From NCBI GenBank assembly GCA_963169655.1, contig CAUJCM010000004.1, positions 1-64,000 on the forward strand: DNA of 64,000 nucleotides. The letters are read 5' to 3'. Each line of letters starts with the position of its first letter. Within the stretch, counting starts at the first letter, position 1. Shown here piece after piece: positions 17,601 through 26,669 of the stretch. The DNA is from Patescibacteria group bacterium (lineage in GTDB: Bacteria > Patescibacteriota > Gracilibacteria > UBA1369). Under the pieces are notes generated by a model, which saw only the letters and a program-made list of their open reading frames with translations, did no database searches and had not been told where the DNA came from. A program made the translations under genes and the position numbers.

Positions 17601-18944
17601 TTATTGTCTTAAACGGATTTCTTTACCTTCTACTCCACCAATTCTTAGTCGATCACCTGTTTGAGCTCCTCTTTTTCTTAAAGCATTTTTAATGCCTAAA
17701 CGATTTAGAAAATGGTACACTCTTTCTAATCCCTCTCGATGATTAAGATCTGTCATTTGTACTAATTGCTCAAAACGTTCATTGTATATATCCCAAATGA
17801 CTGTGCCTTTTCCAGTTTTTGGATTAATATTTTTTCGAACAAATCTGATGGTTACTTTTTTTCTAGCTTTGATTGGAATTAAAATATCATCTATTTCCTC
17901 TGTTTCAATATTAGGCGATTTTTTTGTTTCTTTTTGTACAATTTCAGACATTCTAAAGACTAATTGTGGAATATTTTGACCTGTTATAGCTGAAATAATG
18001 TAAATATTATCTTTTGGAATTTTAAATTTTTGCTCAAATTTTTTAATTAATTTTTTGAGATCTTTCTCATCTATTGCATCGATTTTATTTATTACTAGTA
18101 TTTGTTCTTTTTGACTTAATTTTTTATCGTATTTTTCTAGTTCTTTGTTGATTATTTGATAATCTTTTATTGGATCTGTGCTAGTTGCATCAATTAAATG
18201 TAGCAAAAATTGGTTTCTGCTGATATGTCTAAGAAATTCATGTCCAAGTCCTTTACCTTCGCTTGCACCTTCAATTAAGCCTGGTATGTCTGTGACAACG
18301 AATGAAAAATCATTGTTTTTATCAAATTGTTTCATTGATACAACACCTAGATTTGGTATGAGTGTGGTAAATGGATAGTCAGCTATTTTGGGTTTAGCAT
18401 TTGAAATTCGTGATATTAATGTAGATTTTCCTGCTGATGGAATACCAATTATCCCAATATTAGCTACCAACTGTAATTCGAGTTTTAGTTCATGTTCTTC
18501 ACCTTTTTCACCATTTTCAGCTAAAGTTGGGGCTTGATTAATTGAACTTTTAAAGTGATGATTTCCAAGTCCTCCTCTACCACCTTTTGATGCAAGTACT
18601 TGTTGATTGTGGTTTGTAAGGTCGAATAGTTTTTTTCCTGTTTTATTGTCATAAACAATTGTTCCAACGGGTACTATTAAAATTAAATCTTCTCCATCAG
18701 CTCCTTGCATTAATTTTTTCTGTCCATTACCGCCGTCTTGAGCTAAAAATTTCTTTTTTGTATGAAATTCAATTAAGGTGTTAATGTTTTCATTGGCTTG
18801 AAAGAATATATCACCACCTCTTCCTCCATCACCTCCATCGGGACCTCCTCTATCGATATATTTTTCTCGATGAAAATGACTAGCACCGTTGCCACCATTA
18901 CCGGCTTTAACTGTTATTACTGTTATGTCGCAGAATTTATTCAT
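17601..18944 (-). CDS. obgE: Obg-family GTPase
   Basis: Ribosome-associated GTPase used in 50S assembly. The 447-residue protein has the Gly-rich Obg fold (about 1-155, many GG and GNGG turns), the G domain with G1 GIPSAGKST, G3 DIPGLIEGASEGKGLG and G4 NKID (about 157-325), and an extra C-terminal domain (about 340-440) ending KRGAQTGDRLRIGGVE, the OCT extension seen in many bacteria. pth follows directly. The promoter was not identified with confidence. Confidence 0.97.
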   Translation of the reverse strand: MNKFCDITVITVKAGNGGNGASHFHREKYIDRGGPDGGDGGRGGDIFFQANENINTLIEFHTKKKFLAQDGGNGQKKLMQGADGEDLILIVPVGTIVYDNKTGKKLFDLTNHNQQVLASKGGRGGLGNHHFKSSINQAPTLAENGEKGEEHELKLELQLVANIGIIGIPSAGKSTLISRISNAKPKIADYPFTTLIPNLGVVSMKQFDKNNDFSFVVTDIPGLIEGASEGKGLGHEFLRHISRNQFLLHLIDATSTDPIKDYQIINKELEKYDKKLSQKEQILVINKIDAIDEKDLKKLIKKFEQKFKIPKDNIYIISAITGQNIPQLVFRMSEIVQKETKKSPNIETEEIDDILIPIKARKKVTIRFVRKNINPKTGKGTVIWDIYNERFEQLVQMTDLNHREGLERVYHFLNRLGIKNALRKRGAQTGDRLRIGGVEGKEIRLRQ

Positions 18945-19026
18945 TGTCTTTTTATAATTTTGTATATTTTGCTATGATTTGATGTAAAAAGCAAATTTAT
19001 TGTGTTTTATTTTTTAAGATATTAAA

Positions 19027-19055
19027 TTGACTTGTTTTTAATCTATCAATAGAAT
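19027..19055 (+). promoter_or_regulatory. Promoter for tRNA-Leu(CAA)
   Basis: TTGACT (19027-19032), a 17-bp spacer and TAGAAT (19050-19055). The -10 ends 12 bp before the mature tRNA 5' end, as expected for a tRNA promoter. Confidence 0.65.
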
Positions 19056-19067
19056 TGCTTTATTCTT

Positions 19068-19154
19068 GCGCGAGTGGCGGAACTGGCAGACGCGTGCGAC
19101 TCAAAATCGCATACTAGCAATAGTGTGAGGGTTCAAGTCCCTCCTTGCGCACCA
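19068..19154 (+). tRNA. tRNA-Leu (anticodon CAA)
   Basis: The acceptor strands GCGCGAG and CTTGCGC pair with one G-T. The anticodon loop CTCAAAA gives anticodon CAA (codon UUG). A long variable arm marks it as class II, and the T-arm carries GTTCAAGTC. CCA is encoded. An open frame running through the tRNA from 19074 is not a protein start. Confidence 0.95.
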
Positions 19155-19172
19155 TTAAATTTAATTTTATTT

Positions 19173-19766
19173 ATGCTTATTGGTATAGGTCAGGCTATTT
19201 CTAATTTAAAAGCTGGTAAAGTTGTTGTACTTCCTACTGATACAGTTTATGGGCTTGCTTGTGATTTTGAAAATGAAGAAGCTATTAAAAATATTTATGA
19301 TTTAAAAGGTAGATCTCAAAATAAACCTTTAATTATTTTGATTTCTAATTTAAAGATGCTTGAAGGTTTAATTAAAAATTTTGATCAAAAATATCAAATC
19401 TTGATTGATAAATTTTGGCCTGGAGCTTTAACTTTAATTTTTGAAAAGACAGAGTTAGTTTCCGATTTAATTAGTGCTAACTCAAATAAGATTGGGATTA
19501 GGATGCCTGCTAATAAACAAATTTTGGAAGTTATTAATAAATTTGGAAAACCTATTATTGCGACATCAGTAAATAAGTCTGGAAATGAAAGTTTAAAAAG
19601 TATTGAGCAAATAATTAATACTTTCCCAGAATTAGATATTTTAGAAAGTTTAGAAGAAATGGGTAATAAAGAATCTTCTATTATTGATTTAACTTCTAGT
19701 CCTCCACTTTTGATTCGAGAAGGCGCTATTTCAAGGCAAGAATTAAATGAAGTTTTAAATGTTTAA
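19173..19766 (+). CDS. tsaC: Sua5/YrdC/YwlC threonylcarbamoyl-AMP synthase
   Basis: Makes threonylcarbamoyl-AMP for the t6A37 modification of ANN-decoding tRNAs. The ATG at 19173 gives 197 residues; the longer open frame to 19074 is the tRNA gene read as protein. Conserved features are VVLPTDTVYGLACDF, the KGRSQNKPLI substrate-binding stretch, WPGALTLIF, IGIRMP and PIIATSVNKSG. The gene follows tRNA-Leu by 18 bp and may share its transcript. It ends next to the rmuC stop. Confidence 0.95.
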   Translation: MLIGIGQAISNLKAGKVVVLPTDTVYGLACDFENEEAIKNIYDLKGRSQNKPLIILISNLKMLEGLIKNFDQKYQILIDKFWPGALTLIFEKTELVSDLISANSNKIGIRMPANKQILEVINKFGKPIIATSVNKSGNESLKSIEQIINTFPELDILESLEEMGNKESSIIDLTSSPPLLIREGAISRQELNEVLNV

Positions 19767-20906
19767 TTAATCTTCTAAAAGCGGTTTTTCTACAAATTCT
19801 AAATCAACACCTATTTGAGATTCCCCCTCGCTAACTTTAATAATATCTTTATCGATTTTTCTGAATTCATTGGTGGAATTATTGTATGTATTTACAACAG
19901 TTCCTAATTGACTTCCCATTTTCCTGATATTTTCTTGATAGGCATTTAGGTGTTTGCCTAATTCATCTACTCTTTTTTTGACATCTTTAATAGATTTTGC
20001 CATTTTAAGAGCTTGTAAGCCTTGTAGGACAGTTTCTAAATAAGCAAAAAATGAAGTAGGAGAAACTATAATTACATGCTTTTTGAATGCATATTCAATC
20101 AGATCTGCTGTATTTATATTGGCTGTTCCTACTTCTTGGGCTAATAAATTATAATAAATGCCTTCAGCAGGAATAAACATAAAGGCAAAATCCATTGTAT
20201 TTTCTTCTGGACGAATATATTTTGAGGTTTCATCGATTCTTTTTTTGATATCGGCTTTAAATTCCTTTTCTAGTTTTTCTCTCAAGGTTTTATCTTGTTC
20301 TTGAATAAAACGATTATAGTTTTCTAGTGAAAATTTAGAATCAATTGGAACTATTTGATCATTAATAAAAATTACTGCATCTACAATTTCTCCATTTTTA
20401 AAACTGTATTGCATTTGAAATTGGGCTGGTGAAAGAACATTTCCAAGTAATGTTTCTAAAAAATATTCACCTAATATACCTCTTTGCTTTGGATTTTTTA
20501 AAATATTTTCTAGTGACTTCATTTGTTCAGCAAAACTAACTACTTTCTTATTTGTTTCTTCAATTTTAGCGAGTTTGGTGGATACTTCTTGTACTATATC
20601 AACCGATTGTTTATGTTGGCTTTGCAATGCTTTATTATTATCTTTAAAATTATCGGAAATTTTTGTATTCATTTTGTCTAATTGTTCTTGTATTTCTAAA
20701 CGACTACGATTTTGAGTGTTTTGAAGTTCTTGCCTTGTTTTATCTGATGTGTCGTGTACGTCTTTTCTTAGCTTTTCGATAACATCTAAAAATATTTTAT
20801 CTTTTGAATCATCTTCTTTTTTATTTTGTCCTTTTTTACTTTCAAATAATGTGTAAATAACTAGACCTATTAAGATAACTAATAATATTGGTGTGAGATT
20901 TTCCAT
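19767..20906 (-). CDS. rmuC: DNA recombination protein RmuC
   Basis: Family linked to suppression of DNA inversions and recombination; biochemical role still unclear. The 379-residue protein has an N-terminal membrane segment (about 5-22), a long coiled coil (about 30-135), and the conserved RmuC core: NPKQRGILGEYFLETLL, DAVIFINDQIVPIDSKFSLENY, FMFIPAEGIYYNLL and VIIVSPTSFFAYLETV. It starts 2 bp after the uvrC stop on the same strand, so the two repair-related genes form a pair. Confidence 0.95.
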   Translation of the reverse strand: MENLTPILLVILIGLVIYTLFESKKGQNKKEDDSKDKIFLDVIEKLRKDVHDTSDKTRQELQNTQNRSRLEIQEQLDKMNTKISDNFKDNNKALQSQHKQSVDIVQEVSTKLAKIEETNKKVVSFAEQMKSLENILKNPKQRGILGEYFLETLLGNVLSPAQFQMQYSFKNGEIVDAVIFINDQIVPIDSKFSLENYNRFIQEQDKTLREKLEKEFKADIKKRIDETSKYIRPEENTMDFAFMFIPAEGIYYNLLAQEVGTANINTADLIEYAFKKHVIIVSPTSFFAYLETVLQGLQALKMAKSIKDVKKRVDELGKHLNAYQENIRKMGSQLGTVVNTYNNSTNEFRKIDKDIIKVSEGESQIGVDLEFVEKPLLED

Positions 20907-20908
20907 AT

Positions 20909-23143
20909 TTAATTTTGAAAAAATGATTTAATTTTTAATGCTGTTTTTGTTCCTACTTTTTTAGCTATAATTTCAATCGGTAAGTTCTTGAGGTTTGAGA
21001 GTGAGCCAAACTCTCTTAATAGTTTGCTAGTTAATTTTTTACCAATATCCGGAATTTGTTCTAATTCTGATTGAAAATTATCTTTTTGTCTAAGTTTTCT
21101 GTTGTATTCAATGGCAAATCGATGTGCTTCATCACGAATATGTTGTATCATCAATCTTATGGGATCTTCTTTTTCTAATTGTATTGAACTTGATTTTCCA
21201 GGTAAGAAAAATTCTTCTTTCTTTTCAGCAATAGACATGATTGGAATTTCGAGATTATGATCTTTCATAGCTTTGATGGCATAAGATAATTGTCCCTTTC
21301 CTCCATCAATGATTATTAAATCTGGTGTTTGTTTAAATGAATTATCTTCAAAGTTTCTAGTTTTATCAAAAACAACAATGATATTTTTTGAATAATTTTT
21401 ATATTCATCTATGTCTATTTTTACTTTTTGGAAGCCTAAAAGTTCATATTGATGTAACTTTGTTTTTTTAATTGGTATATAAATTCTTTTAGTATTAAAT
21501 TTTTCAATAATTTTTTGAATTATAGTGTTAAAATGGTCTTCAGATAATTTAATTTCACCTAAAAAAGTTTTTAATTTATTTTCTGATATTGTCTTAAATT
21601 CAGAAATTTTTTCTTTTTTATATGAAATATTATAATTTTCTTTAGTTTTAATAATTTTATAATCTTTTAAACCTATTGTTGGTTTTAAATATTTAAGTCT
21701 TCTTAAGATTACCTCTTCCATTGACTTGAAATCGTCTGGAGATCCTACTTTTAAGTCTAAATTAATTTTGAAATGTCGATATTGATCTTTTTTAGGAAAA
21801 CCATTGATAAATACTGACATTGAGGCTACTGTATTTGTTCCTCCAATATGTGATATATCGTAACATTCCATTCTTTTAGGTATTTTAGGAAGTCCTATAA
21901 GTTGTGCTAATTTTTCTAAAGCAATTTCACGAGCACCTACACTTTCTCCTTCCCATTTGGTTTTACTTTGTTTTGCAAAACTAAAAGCATTTTCAAGTGC
22001 TAATTCTAGAATTTTATCTCTTTTACCAATTTTAGGAATAACTAGTTTTACTTTTCTAGTAGCTAATTCTCTTAACCAGTCTTCAATTATTTGATGATTA
22101 TTTATTTGGTGAGGGATTAGTATTTCTGGAGGAATATTTGTATTATCGGCATAATATTGTTGAATGAATGAGGTAAGTAAATTTTGATTATTTTTTTCTT
22201 CACTTAATTCTTCGTTTTGAGGATTTTTAACTTGAATATTTTGATGATCGATCAAGATACCGTCTTTAAATTGAAATATAGTAAAATAAGCATTTTCTCC
22301 TTGTATAAAATAATTGATCACATCTATTTGCTTTTGTTCAGGACTACTGACTAATTGCTTTTCAAAAATTCCCTCGATACTTTTAATTTTATCTCTTGTT
22401 TGAGCTGCTTTTTCAAATTTATGTTCTTTAGCAGCTTGCATCATTTCTTCTTTTAGTTCATCAATAATTTCTATGTGTTTTCCTTCTAAAAAATCAATGA
22501 TTTTCTGGATAACTTTTTGATACTCTTCTTTCGTTGTTTTACCGATACAAGGAGCAAGACATCTTTTGATATGAAAATCTAAACAAGGATATTTGATTGT
22601 AGCATTTGTGACTTTTACAATTCGTTTTTTGCTTATATCATCAGGTTTTGCTGGTCCTAAATCTTGAATATTTAAATTACAATTTCTATAGGGAAAAATT
22701 CTTCTTAAAGTGTTTAATGTTGCATATATTTTGCTAGCTGAAGTTTTAGGTCCAAAATATTTGGCCCCATCTTTTTCTACTTTTCTTACAACTAAAATCC
22801 TTGGATAATCTTCATTTGTCGTAATTTTTATATAAGCAAAATTTTTATCATCCTTCATCAAGATATTGTATTTTGGACGATGAGATTTAATTAAATTAGT
22901 TTCAAGAACTAAAGCCTCTAATTCACTTGAAGCTATTGAGTATTCGATATCAGCAATATGTTCAACCATTTTAATTGTCTTGATATCCTTATCTTGTGTG
23001 TTTTTGAAATAACTATTTACCCTTTTATATAAGTCTTTTGCTTTACCAATATAAATAATTTCTCCATCTTTGTCCTTCATTCGATAAACTCCTGGTTTAT
23101 GAGGGATATTTGTTAATATATGCTGTAAATATTGATTTTTCAT
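20909..23143 (-). CDS. uvrC: Excinuclease ABC subunit C with an inserted domain
   Basis: Makes both incisions in nucleotide excision repair with UvrA and UvrB. The order is the GIY-YIG domain (about 12-92, GVYRMKDKDGEIIYIGKA), the Cys-containing linker CLDFHIKRCLAPC, the UvrB-binding helix pair (about 205-240), the RNase-H-like domain (MECYDISHIGGTNTVAS...IDGGKGQLSYA) and a C-terminal HhH (QIPDIGKKLTSKLLREFG). The length of 744 exceeds the usual 600 or so because about 115 residues (encoded near 21330-21685) are inserted inside the RNase-H-like domain, between RRLKYLK and PDLIIIDGG. The insert ends in a pattern (KTKLHQYELLGFQKV) like the last strand of GNAT folds. Confidence 0.95.
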   Translation of the reverse strand: MKNQYLQHILTNIPHKPGVYRMKDKDGEIIYIGKAKDLYKRVNSYFKNTQDKDIKTIKMVEHIADIEYSIASSELEALVLETNLIKSHRPKYNILMKDDKNFAYIKITTNEDYPRILVVRKVEKDGAKYFGPKTSASKIYATLNTLRRIFPYRNCNLNIQDLGPAKPDDISKKRIVKVTNATIKYPCLDFHIKRCLAPCIGKTTKEEYQKVIQKIIDFLEGKHIEIIDELKEEMMQAAKEHKFEKAAQTRDKIKSIEGIFEKQLVSSPEQKQIDVINYFIQGENAYFTIFQFKDGILIDHQNIQVKNPQNEELSEEKNNQNLLTSFIQQYYADNTNIPPEILIPHQINNHQIIEDWLRELATRKVKLVIPKIGKRDKILELALENAFSFAKQSKTKWEGESVGAREIALEKLAQLIGLPKIPKRMECYDISHIGGTNTVASMSVFINGFPKKDQYRHFKINLDLKVGSPDDFKSMEEVILRRLKYLKPTIGLKDYKIIKTKENYNISYKKEKISEFKTISENKLKTFLGEIKLSEDHFNTIIQKIIEKFNTKRIYIPIKKTKLHQYELLGFQKVKIDIDEYKNYSKNIIVVFDKTRNFEDNSFKQTPDLIIIDGGKGQLSYAIKAMKDHNLEIPIMSIAEKKEEFFLPGKSSSIQLEKEDPIRLMIQHIRDEAHRFAIEYNRKLRQKDNFQSELEQIPDIGKKLTSKLLREFGSLSNLKNLPIEIIAKKVGTKTALKIKSFFQN

Positions 23144-23184
23144 CTTTTATTTTAAATCGCCATTAGTATAAGATATTAATTGTT

Positions 23185-24114
23185 ATGAATAAAATAAATA
23201 TTTCAAATTGGTCTTTGGCGAATAGAGTTCTTGCAACTTTAGCTTATTTTGACATTTTTAGAAAGCCTTTAAAAATTGAAGAATTGAGTTTTTTGATTTT
23301 AGGAAGTAAAGAATTTGCTAATGATATTTTAGTAATCATTGGAAAGTTAAAAAATAAAATTATTGAACAGGATAATTATTTTTATCTAAAAGATAGTAAA
23401 TTTGATTTGGATTTAGTGAAGAAAAACGATGATAGGTTTGAAAGTTTATTGAAAAAATCTTTAAAATATCAAAAATTATTTAGTTATTTGCCTTTTGTAG
23501 ATGGCGTAGCTATTTGTAATTATTTGCCTTTTGGAATTGTTGAAGAAAATAGTGATATTGATTTATTTATTGTGACTCAGAAAGATAGGATTATGATTGC
23601 TAGAACTTTTACTACTTTATTGTTTCACTTATTGGGGATTAGAAGACATGGGAATTTAGTTAAAGATAGATTTTGCTTGAGTTTTTATATCAATAGAGAT
23701 TTCTCTAATTTAAGTGATTTGATCCTTGAAGATGATATTTATTTTGCATATTGGATTTTAGCTTTATATCCAATATATGGTGATTTTGCTTATTGGAACT
23801 TTTTTAGAAGTGAAAATAAGACTTGGTTAAATAAATATTTTGATGGAAGAAGAGAGAAAATATATCAATATTTTGATACACAGACTATTATTAAAAAATT
23901 TTTACAATGGTTATTGGTAGGTAGATTTGGAGATTTTTTAGAAAATTATTTATTAAAAAATGCTCAAAAAAGATTTAAATTGAGAAAAGATTTAGATGTA
24001 AACTCTTCTATTATAATTAATGATAAAAGGCTCAAATACCATAATAATGATAAGAGGCTATATTTTTATCAACAATGGGAGTTGAGATTAAAGAGGTTGG
24101 GACTTTTTAATTAA
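23185..24114 (+). CDS. Nucleotidyltransferase-like protein
   Basis: A 309-residue protein of unknown function. The N-terminal region (about 12-75) looks like a winged helix. It is followed by GVAICNYLPFGIVEENSDIDLFIV (about 110-133), which fits the Pol-beta-type nucleotidyltransferase pattern (a G-x-x pattern before SDIDL, two Asp two residues apart). The C-terminal half is rich in aromatic residues. Whether a third catalytic Asp is present is unclear, so it may bind nucleotides without transferring them. It faces uvrC, and its last 27 bp overlap the end of der on the other strand. Confidence 0.6.
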   Translation: MNKINISNWSLANRVLATLAYFDIFRKPLKIEELSFLILGSKEFANDILVIIGKLKNKIIEQDNYFYLKDSKFDLDLVKKNDDRFESLLKKSLKYQKLFSYLPFVDGVAICNYLPFGIVEENSDIDLFIVTQKDRIMIARTFTTLLFHLLGIRRHGNLVKDRFCLSFYINRDFSNLSDLILEDDIYFAYWILALYPIYGDFAYWNFFRSENKTWLNKYFDGRREKIYQYFDTQTIIKKFLQWLLVGRFGDFLENYLLKNAQKRFKLRKDLDVNSSIIINDKRLKYHNNDKRLYFYQQWELRLKRLGLFN

Positions 24115-25464
24115 TTTTTTATCTAAGTTTTTATAAAAAAACCTGATTGATGTTCCAATAAAGCCAAAATTTTCTCTAAAGCTATTTTCTAAATATCTTT
24201 GGTATGAAAAGTGAACTGAATCTTTATTACTTACTAAAAATTCAAAAGTTGGAGTTGCTGAAGGAATTTGTATTAAAGTGTAAAAATGAAGTCTATTCCT
24301 ACCAGCAGATGGTGGGTGATGTTTATGTATGGTTTCTGTGAGCCAGTCACGTAAGACTTCTTGATCTAGTTCTTTATTTCTTTCATTTTTAATTTGAACT
24401 GCAGTTTCAAGAATTAATTCTAAATTTTTGTGGTTTTTTGCTGAGATATAAAGTACAGGTGCCCAAGATAAGTAATCAAATCTATGTTTTAAAATTCTAT
24501 TGATTCTAGTTCTTTCTTCTTCTTTGTTTTCCATTAAGTCATATTTATTGATCAAAATAATAAGCCCTTTATGTGCATCTAAAATATAGGAAGAAATATG
24601 TAAATCTTGTGCTCTTATGCCAACTGAATAATCTAGCATTAAGCAAACTATATCTGATCTTTCTATTGCATCAATAGTTCTGAAGCTAGAATATTTTTCA
24701 ATTCCCTTTTCTATTTTCCCTTTTCTCCTTAATCCTGCGGTGTCTATAAGAGTGAATAGCTGATTATTCTTTTCTAGCTCTATGTCAATTGCATCTCTGG
24801 TTGTTCCTGAAATGTCTGAAACTATTAATCTGTTTTCTCCTGTTAAAGCATTGATTAATGATGATTTTCCTGCATTTGGTCTTCCAATGATTGCTAATTT
24901 AATATCTTTGGTCTTTTGTTCTTCTTCTTGATTTTCTTCTTTATATCCTAAATTGATGAGGTTTTTGGATAAAATATTTTCTAATTTATCGAGATTAATA
25001 TTATGAGTTACTGAGATATCTATTGGATAGTCAAACCCTAATTGATGCCAATTTGCTAAATCATCAGCTTTTTTATTTCTATCTATTTTATTAGCTACAA
25101 GAATTATTTTTTTTGACTTTTTTCTTAAAATTTTGGCTATTTCGAAATCATCAATAGTTGGTTGAAATCTCCCATCTACCATAAATATCACTAAATCAGC
25201 TTGGTCAATTGCAATATGGGCTTGAGTTTGCATATCTGCTTCGATATTTTCTTTTTTCTCAAACTCTAAACCACCTGTGTCTACCAAAATGCTTTGTATA
25301 TTGTTAATTTGGACTTTCCGAAATACTCTGTCTCTTGTAGTACCTGAAATATCTGAGATAATTGCTACTTTTCTACCTACAATTCGATTAAAAAGACTGG
25401 ATTTACCAACATTTGGTTTTCCAATTATTGCAATAAATGGTATTTTATGTGTAGTTTTTTTCAC
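24088..25464 (-). CDS. der: Der (EngA) double-GTPase
   Basis: 50S ribosome assembly GTPase with two G domains in tandem. Domain 1 has GKPNVGKSSLFNRI and DTGGLEF (about 12-65); domain 2 has GRPNAGKSSLINAL and DTAGLRRKGK (about 190-255); NKID and NKYDL are the G4 motifs. The C-terminal KH-like domain (about 355-450) contains HHPPSAGRNRLHFYTLIQIP and NSFRENFGFIGTSIRFFYK. Length 458 is normal. Its 3' end overlaps the convergent gene by 27 bp. Confidence 0.97.
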   Translation of the reverse strand: MKKTTHKIPFIAIIGKPNVGKSSLFNRIVGRKVAIISDISGTTRDRVFRKVQINNIQSILVDTGGLEFEKKENIEADMQTQAHIAIDQADLVIFMVDGRFQPTIDDFEIAKILRKKSKKIILVANKIDRNKKADDLANWHQLGFDYPIDISVTHNINLDKLENILSKNLINLGYKEENQEEEQKTKDIKLAIIGRPNAGKSSLINALTGENRLIVSDISGTTRDAIDIELEKNNQLFTLIDTAGLRRKGKIEKGIEKYSSFRTIDAIERSDIVCLMLDYSVGIRAQDLHISSYILDAHKGLIILINKYDLMENKEEERTRINRILKHRFDYLSWAPVLYISAKNHKNLELILETAVQIKNERNKELDQEVLRDWLTETIHKHHPPSAGRNRLHFYTLIQIPSATPTFEFLVSNKDSVHFSYQRYLENSFRENFGFIGTSIRFFYKNLDKKLIKKSQPL

Positions 25465-25477
25465 TTTCTTTAGTTAT

Positions 25478-26143
25478 ATGGAATTTCAAGTTGCCAGATT
25501 ACAGGAAATTGTCAATAAAATACAATATTTTTCAAAAATGCATTTTAAGAATGCAATTGATATTAAAATTTTATTGGAAACCGAAGGTCTTGAAATTGAT
25601 GATATTAATAAATTAATTAGTGCAGGAGTTAAGAAAGTTGGATTTAGTAATTTGGAGCAGTTTGTGGAAAATGAGTATTTATTATTACCTGTTGAGAAAG
25701 TTTTTTTAGGTGAGCTTGATAATCAGAATATTAATGCTATTTTGGCTAATTTTGAAACTTTAGAATCGATTGTTGATATCGAACAGATTCAGCAAATAGG
25801 TGAGATCAATTTAAAAACAGGAAGAGTAACAAATGTTTTATTAAAGTTAAATGTTTTAAGTGAGATCAAGAAATTTGGAGTATCCCCTGCTGAAATTAAT
25901 GATTTGAGTTATCAAATTGCTGTAAGTGCTGGGGTAAGGCTTCGAGGTATTACTTCTTTTATTCCTAATTTTGGTGATAAAATGCAAAAAACTACTTTGA
26001 GAAAGATTACAACTATTTATAAAATTTTGAATCAAAGATATAAAGGTTTTGACTTTTTGTCTGTTAATTATTTGGATAATATGAGAGAATTAATTGAGGA
26101 AGGAGTTAATGAAATTAGGATTGGTATCAACTCTTTTGTATAA
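25478..26143 (+). CDS. YggS-like protein lacking the PLP lysine
   Basis: Resembles the YggS/PROSC family that buffers pyridoxal phosphate. The ATG at 25478 gives 221 residues; the longer frame upstream lies inside der. Shared features are the AGVKKVGFSNLEQF segment (family: AGxxxFGENxxQE), LKLNVLSEIKKFGVSP (family: VNxxxExxKxGxxP), VRLRGITSF and the C-terminal EEGVNEIRIGINSF (family: GxTxVRIGxxIF). The segment that normally reads VSKxxP, with the PLP Schiff-base Lys, is KILLETEGL here, so the Lys aligns with Glu34. The protein probably cannot bind PLP in the usual way. It lies just before the pilin gene. Confidence 0.65.
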   Translation: MEFQVARLQEIVNKIQYFSKMHFKNAIDIKILLETEGLEIDDINKLISAGVKKVGFSNLEQFVENEYLLLPVEKVFLGELDNQNINAILANFETLESIVDIEQIQQIGEINLKTGRVTNVLLKLNVLSEIKKFGVSPAEINDLSYQIAVSAGVRLRGITSFIPNFGDKMQKTTLRKITTIYKILNQRYKGFDFLSVNYLDNMRELIEEGVNEIRIGINSFV

Positions 26144-26157
26144 ATAAAAATAGAAAA

Positions 26158-26667
26158 ATGAAAATAAAAAATTTTTTAATTAGTTTTGTTTTAGGGATAT
26201 TTTTAGTGCAAGGATTTGGTTATTTGATTGATGGGAATTTGGTGATGGCTGTGAAAGCACAGGAGGATTCTGAAGAAGAATTTACTTACAGTGATGATCA
26301 AACTCTTTTACCTTTTGTGCATGAAGATGCAGATTGTGAACTTCAACTTCTTTTATTTGATAAGAATGAGAATGATTCTAGTGTTGATATGAATGCTGTC
26401 CTCGGTTGCGCCATTAGAACAGGTAGAATTTCACTAGATATGATTCCATATTTTTTACAATATTTTAGTAATTATTTTTTGGGTTTAGTAAGTTTAATTT
26501 CATTACTATTCACAGTTATTGGTGGTTATTTATATATTGCTAGTGGACTTTCACCAGAACAAAAAGATAAAGGGAAGTCATATATTAAAAATGCTTTAAT
26601 TGGTATGGCTATGGCTTTTTTGGCTTGGTCTATTGTTAATGTGATTATATCAGCTTTAACAGGTTAA
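26158..26667 (+). CDS. VirB2/TrbC-like pilin subunit
   Basis: A 169-residue exported protein with an N-terminal signal sequence (about 5-37, ending near VKAQ), an acidic mature region holding two Cys (CELQ, LGCA), and two C-terminal membrane segments (about 107-128 and 146-167) separated by a short basic loop (SGLSPEQKDKGKSYIKN). This double-hairpin layout is that of VirB2/TrbC-type pilins of type IV secretion systems, common in CPR genomes as single genes. The VirB4/TraD-like ATPases at 47893-50430 and 60776-63298 are plausible partners though not adjacent. Sequence identity to VirB2 is too low for certainty. Confidence 0.6.
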   Translation: MKIKNFLISFVLGIFLVQGFGYLIDGNLVMAVKAQEDSEEEFTYSDDQTLLPFVHEDADCELQLLLFDKNENDSSVDMNAVLGCAIRTGRISLDMIPYFLQYFSNYFLGLVSLISLLFTVIGGYLYIASGLSPEQKDKGKSYIKNALIGMAMAFLAWSIVNVIISALTG

Positions 26668-26669
26668 TT

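Noticed and set aside
19074-19172. Open frame across tRNA-Leu joined to tsaC
   Set aside because: It is the tRNA gene read as protein (MAELADACDSKSHTS is typical of such artefacts).
25277-25477. Longer start for the YggS-like gene
   Set aside because: This part is antisense to der. The family N-terminus fits the ATG at 25478.
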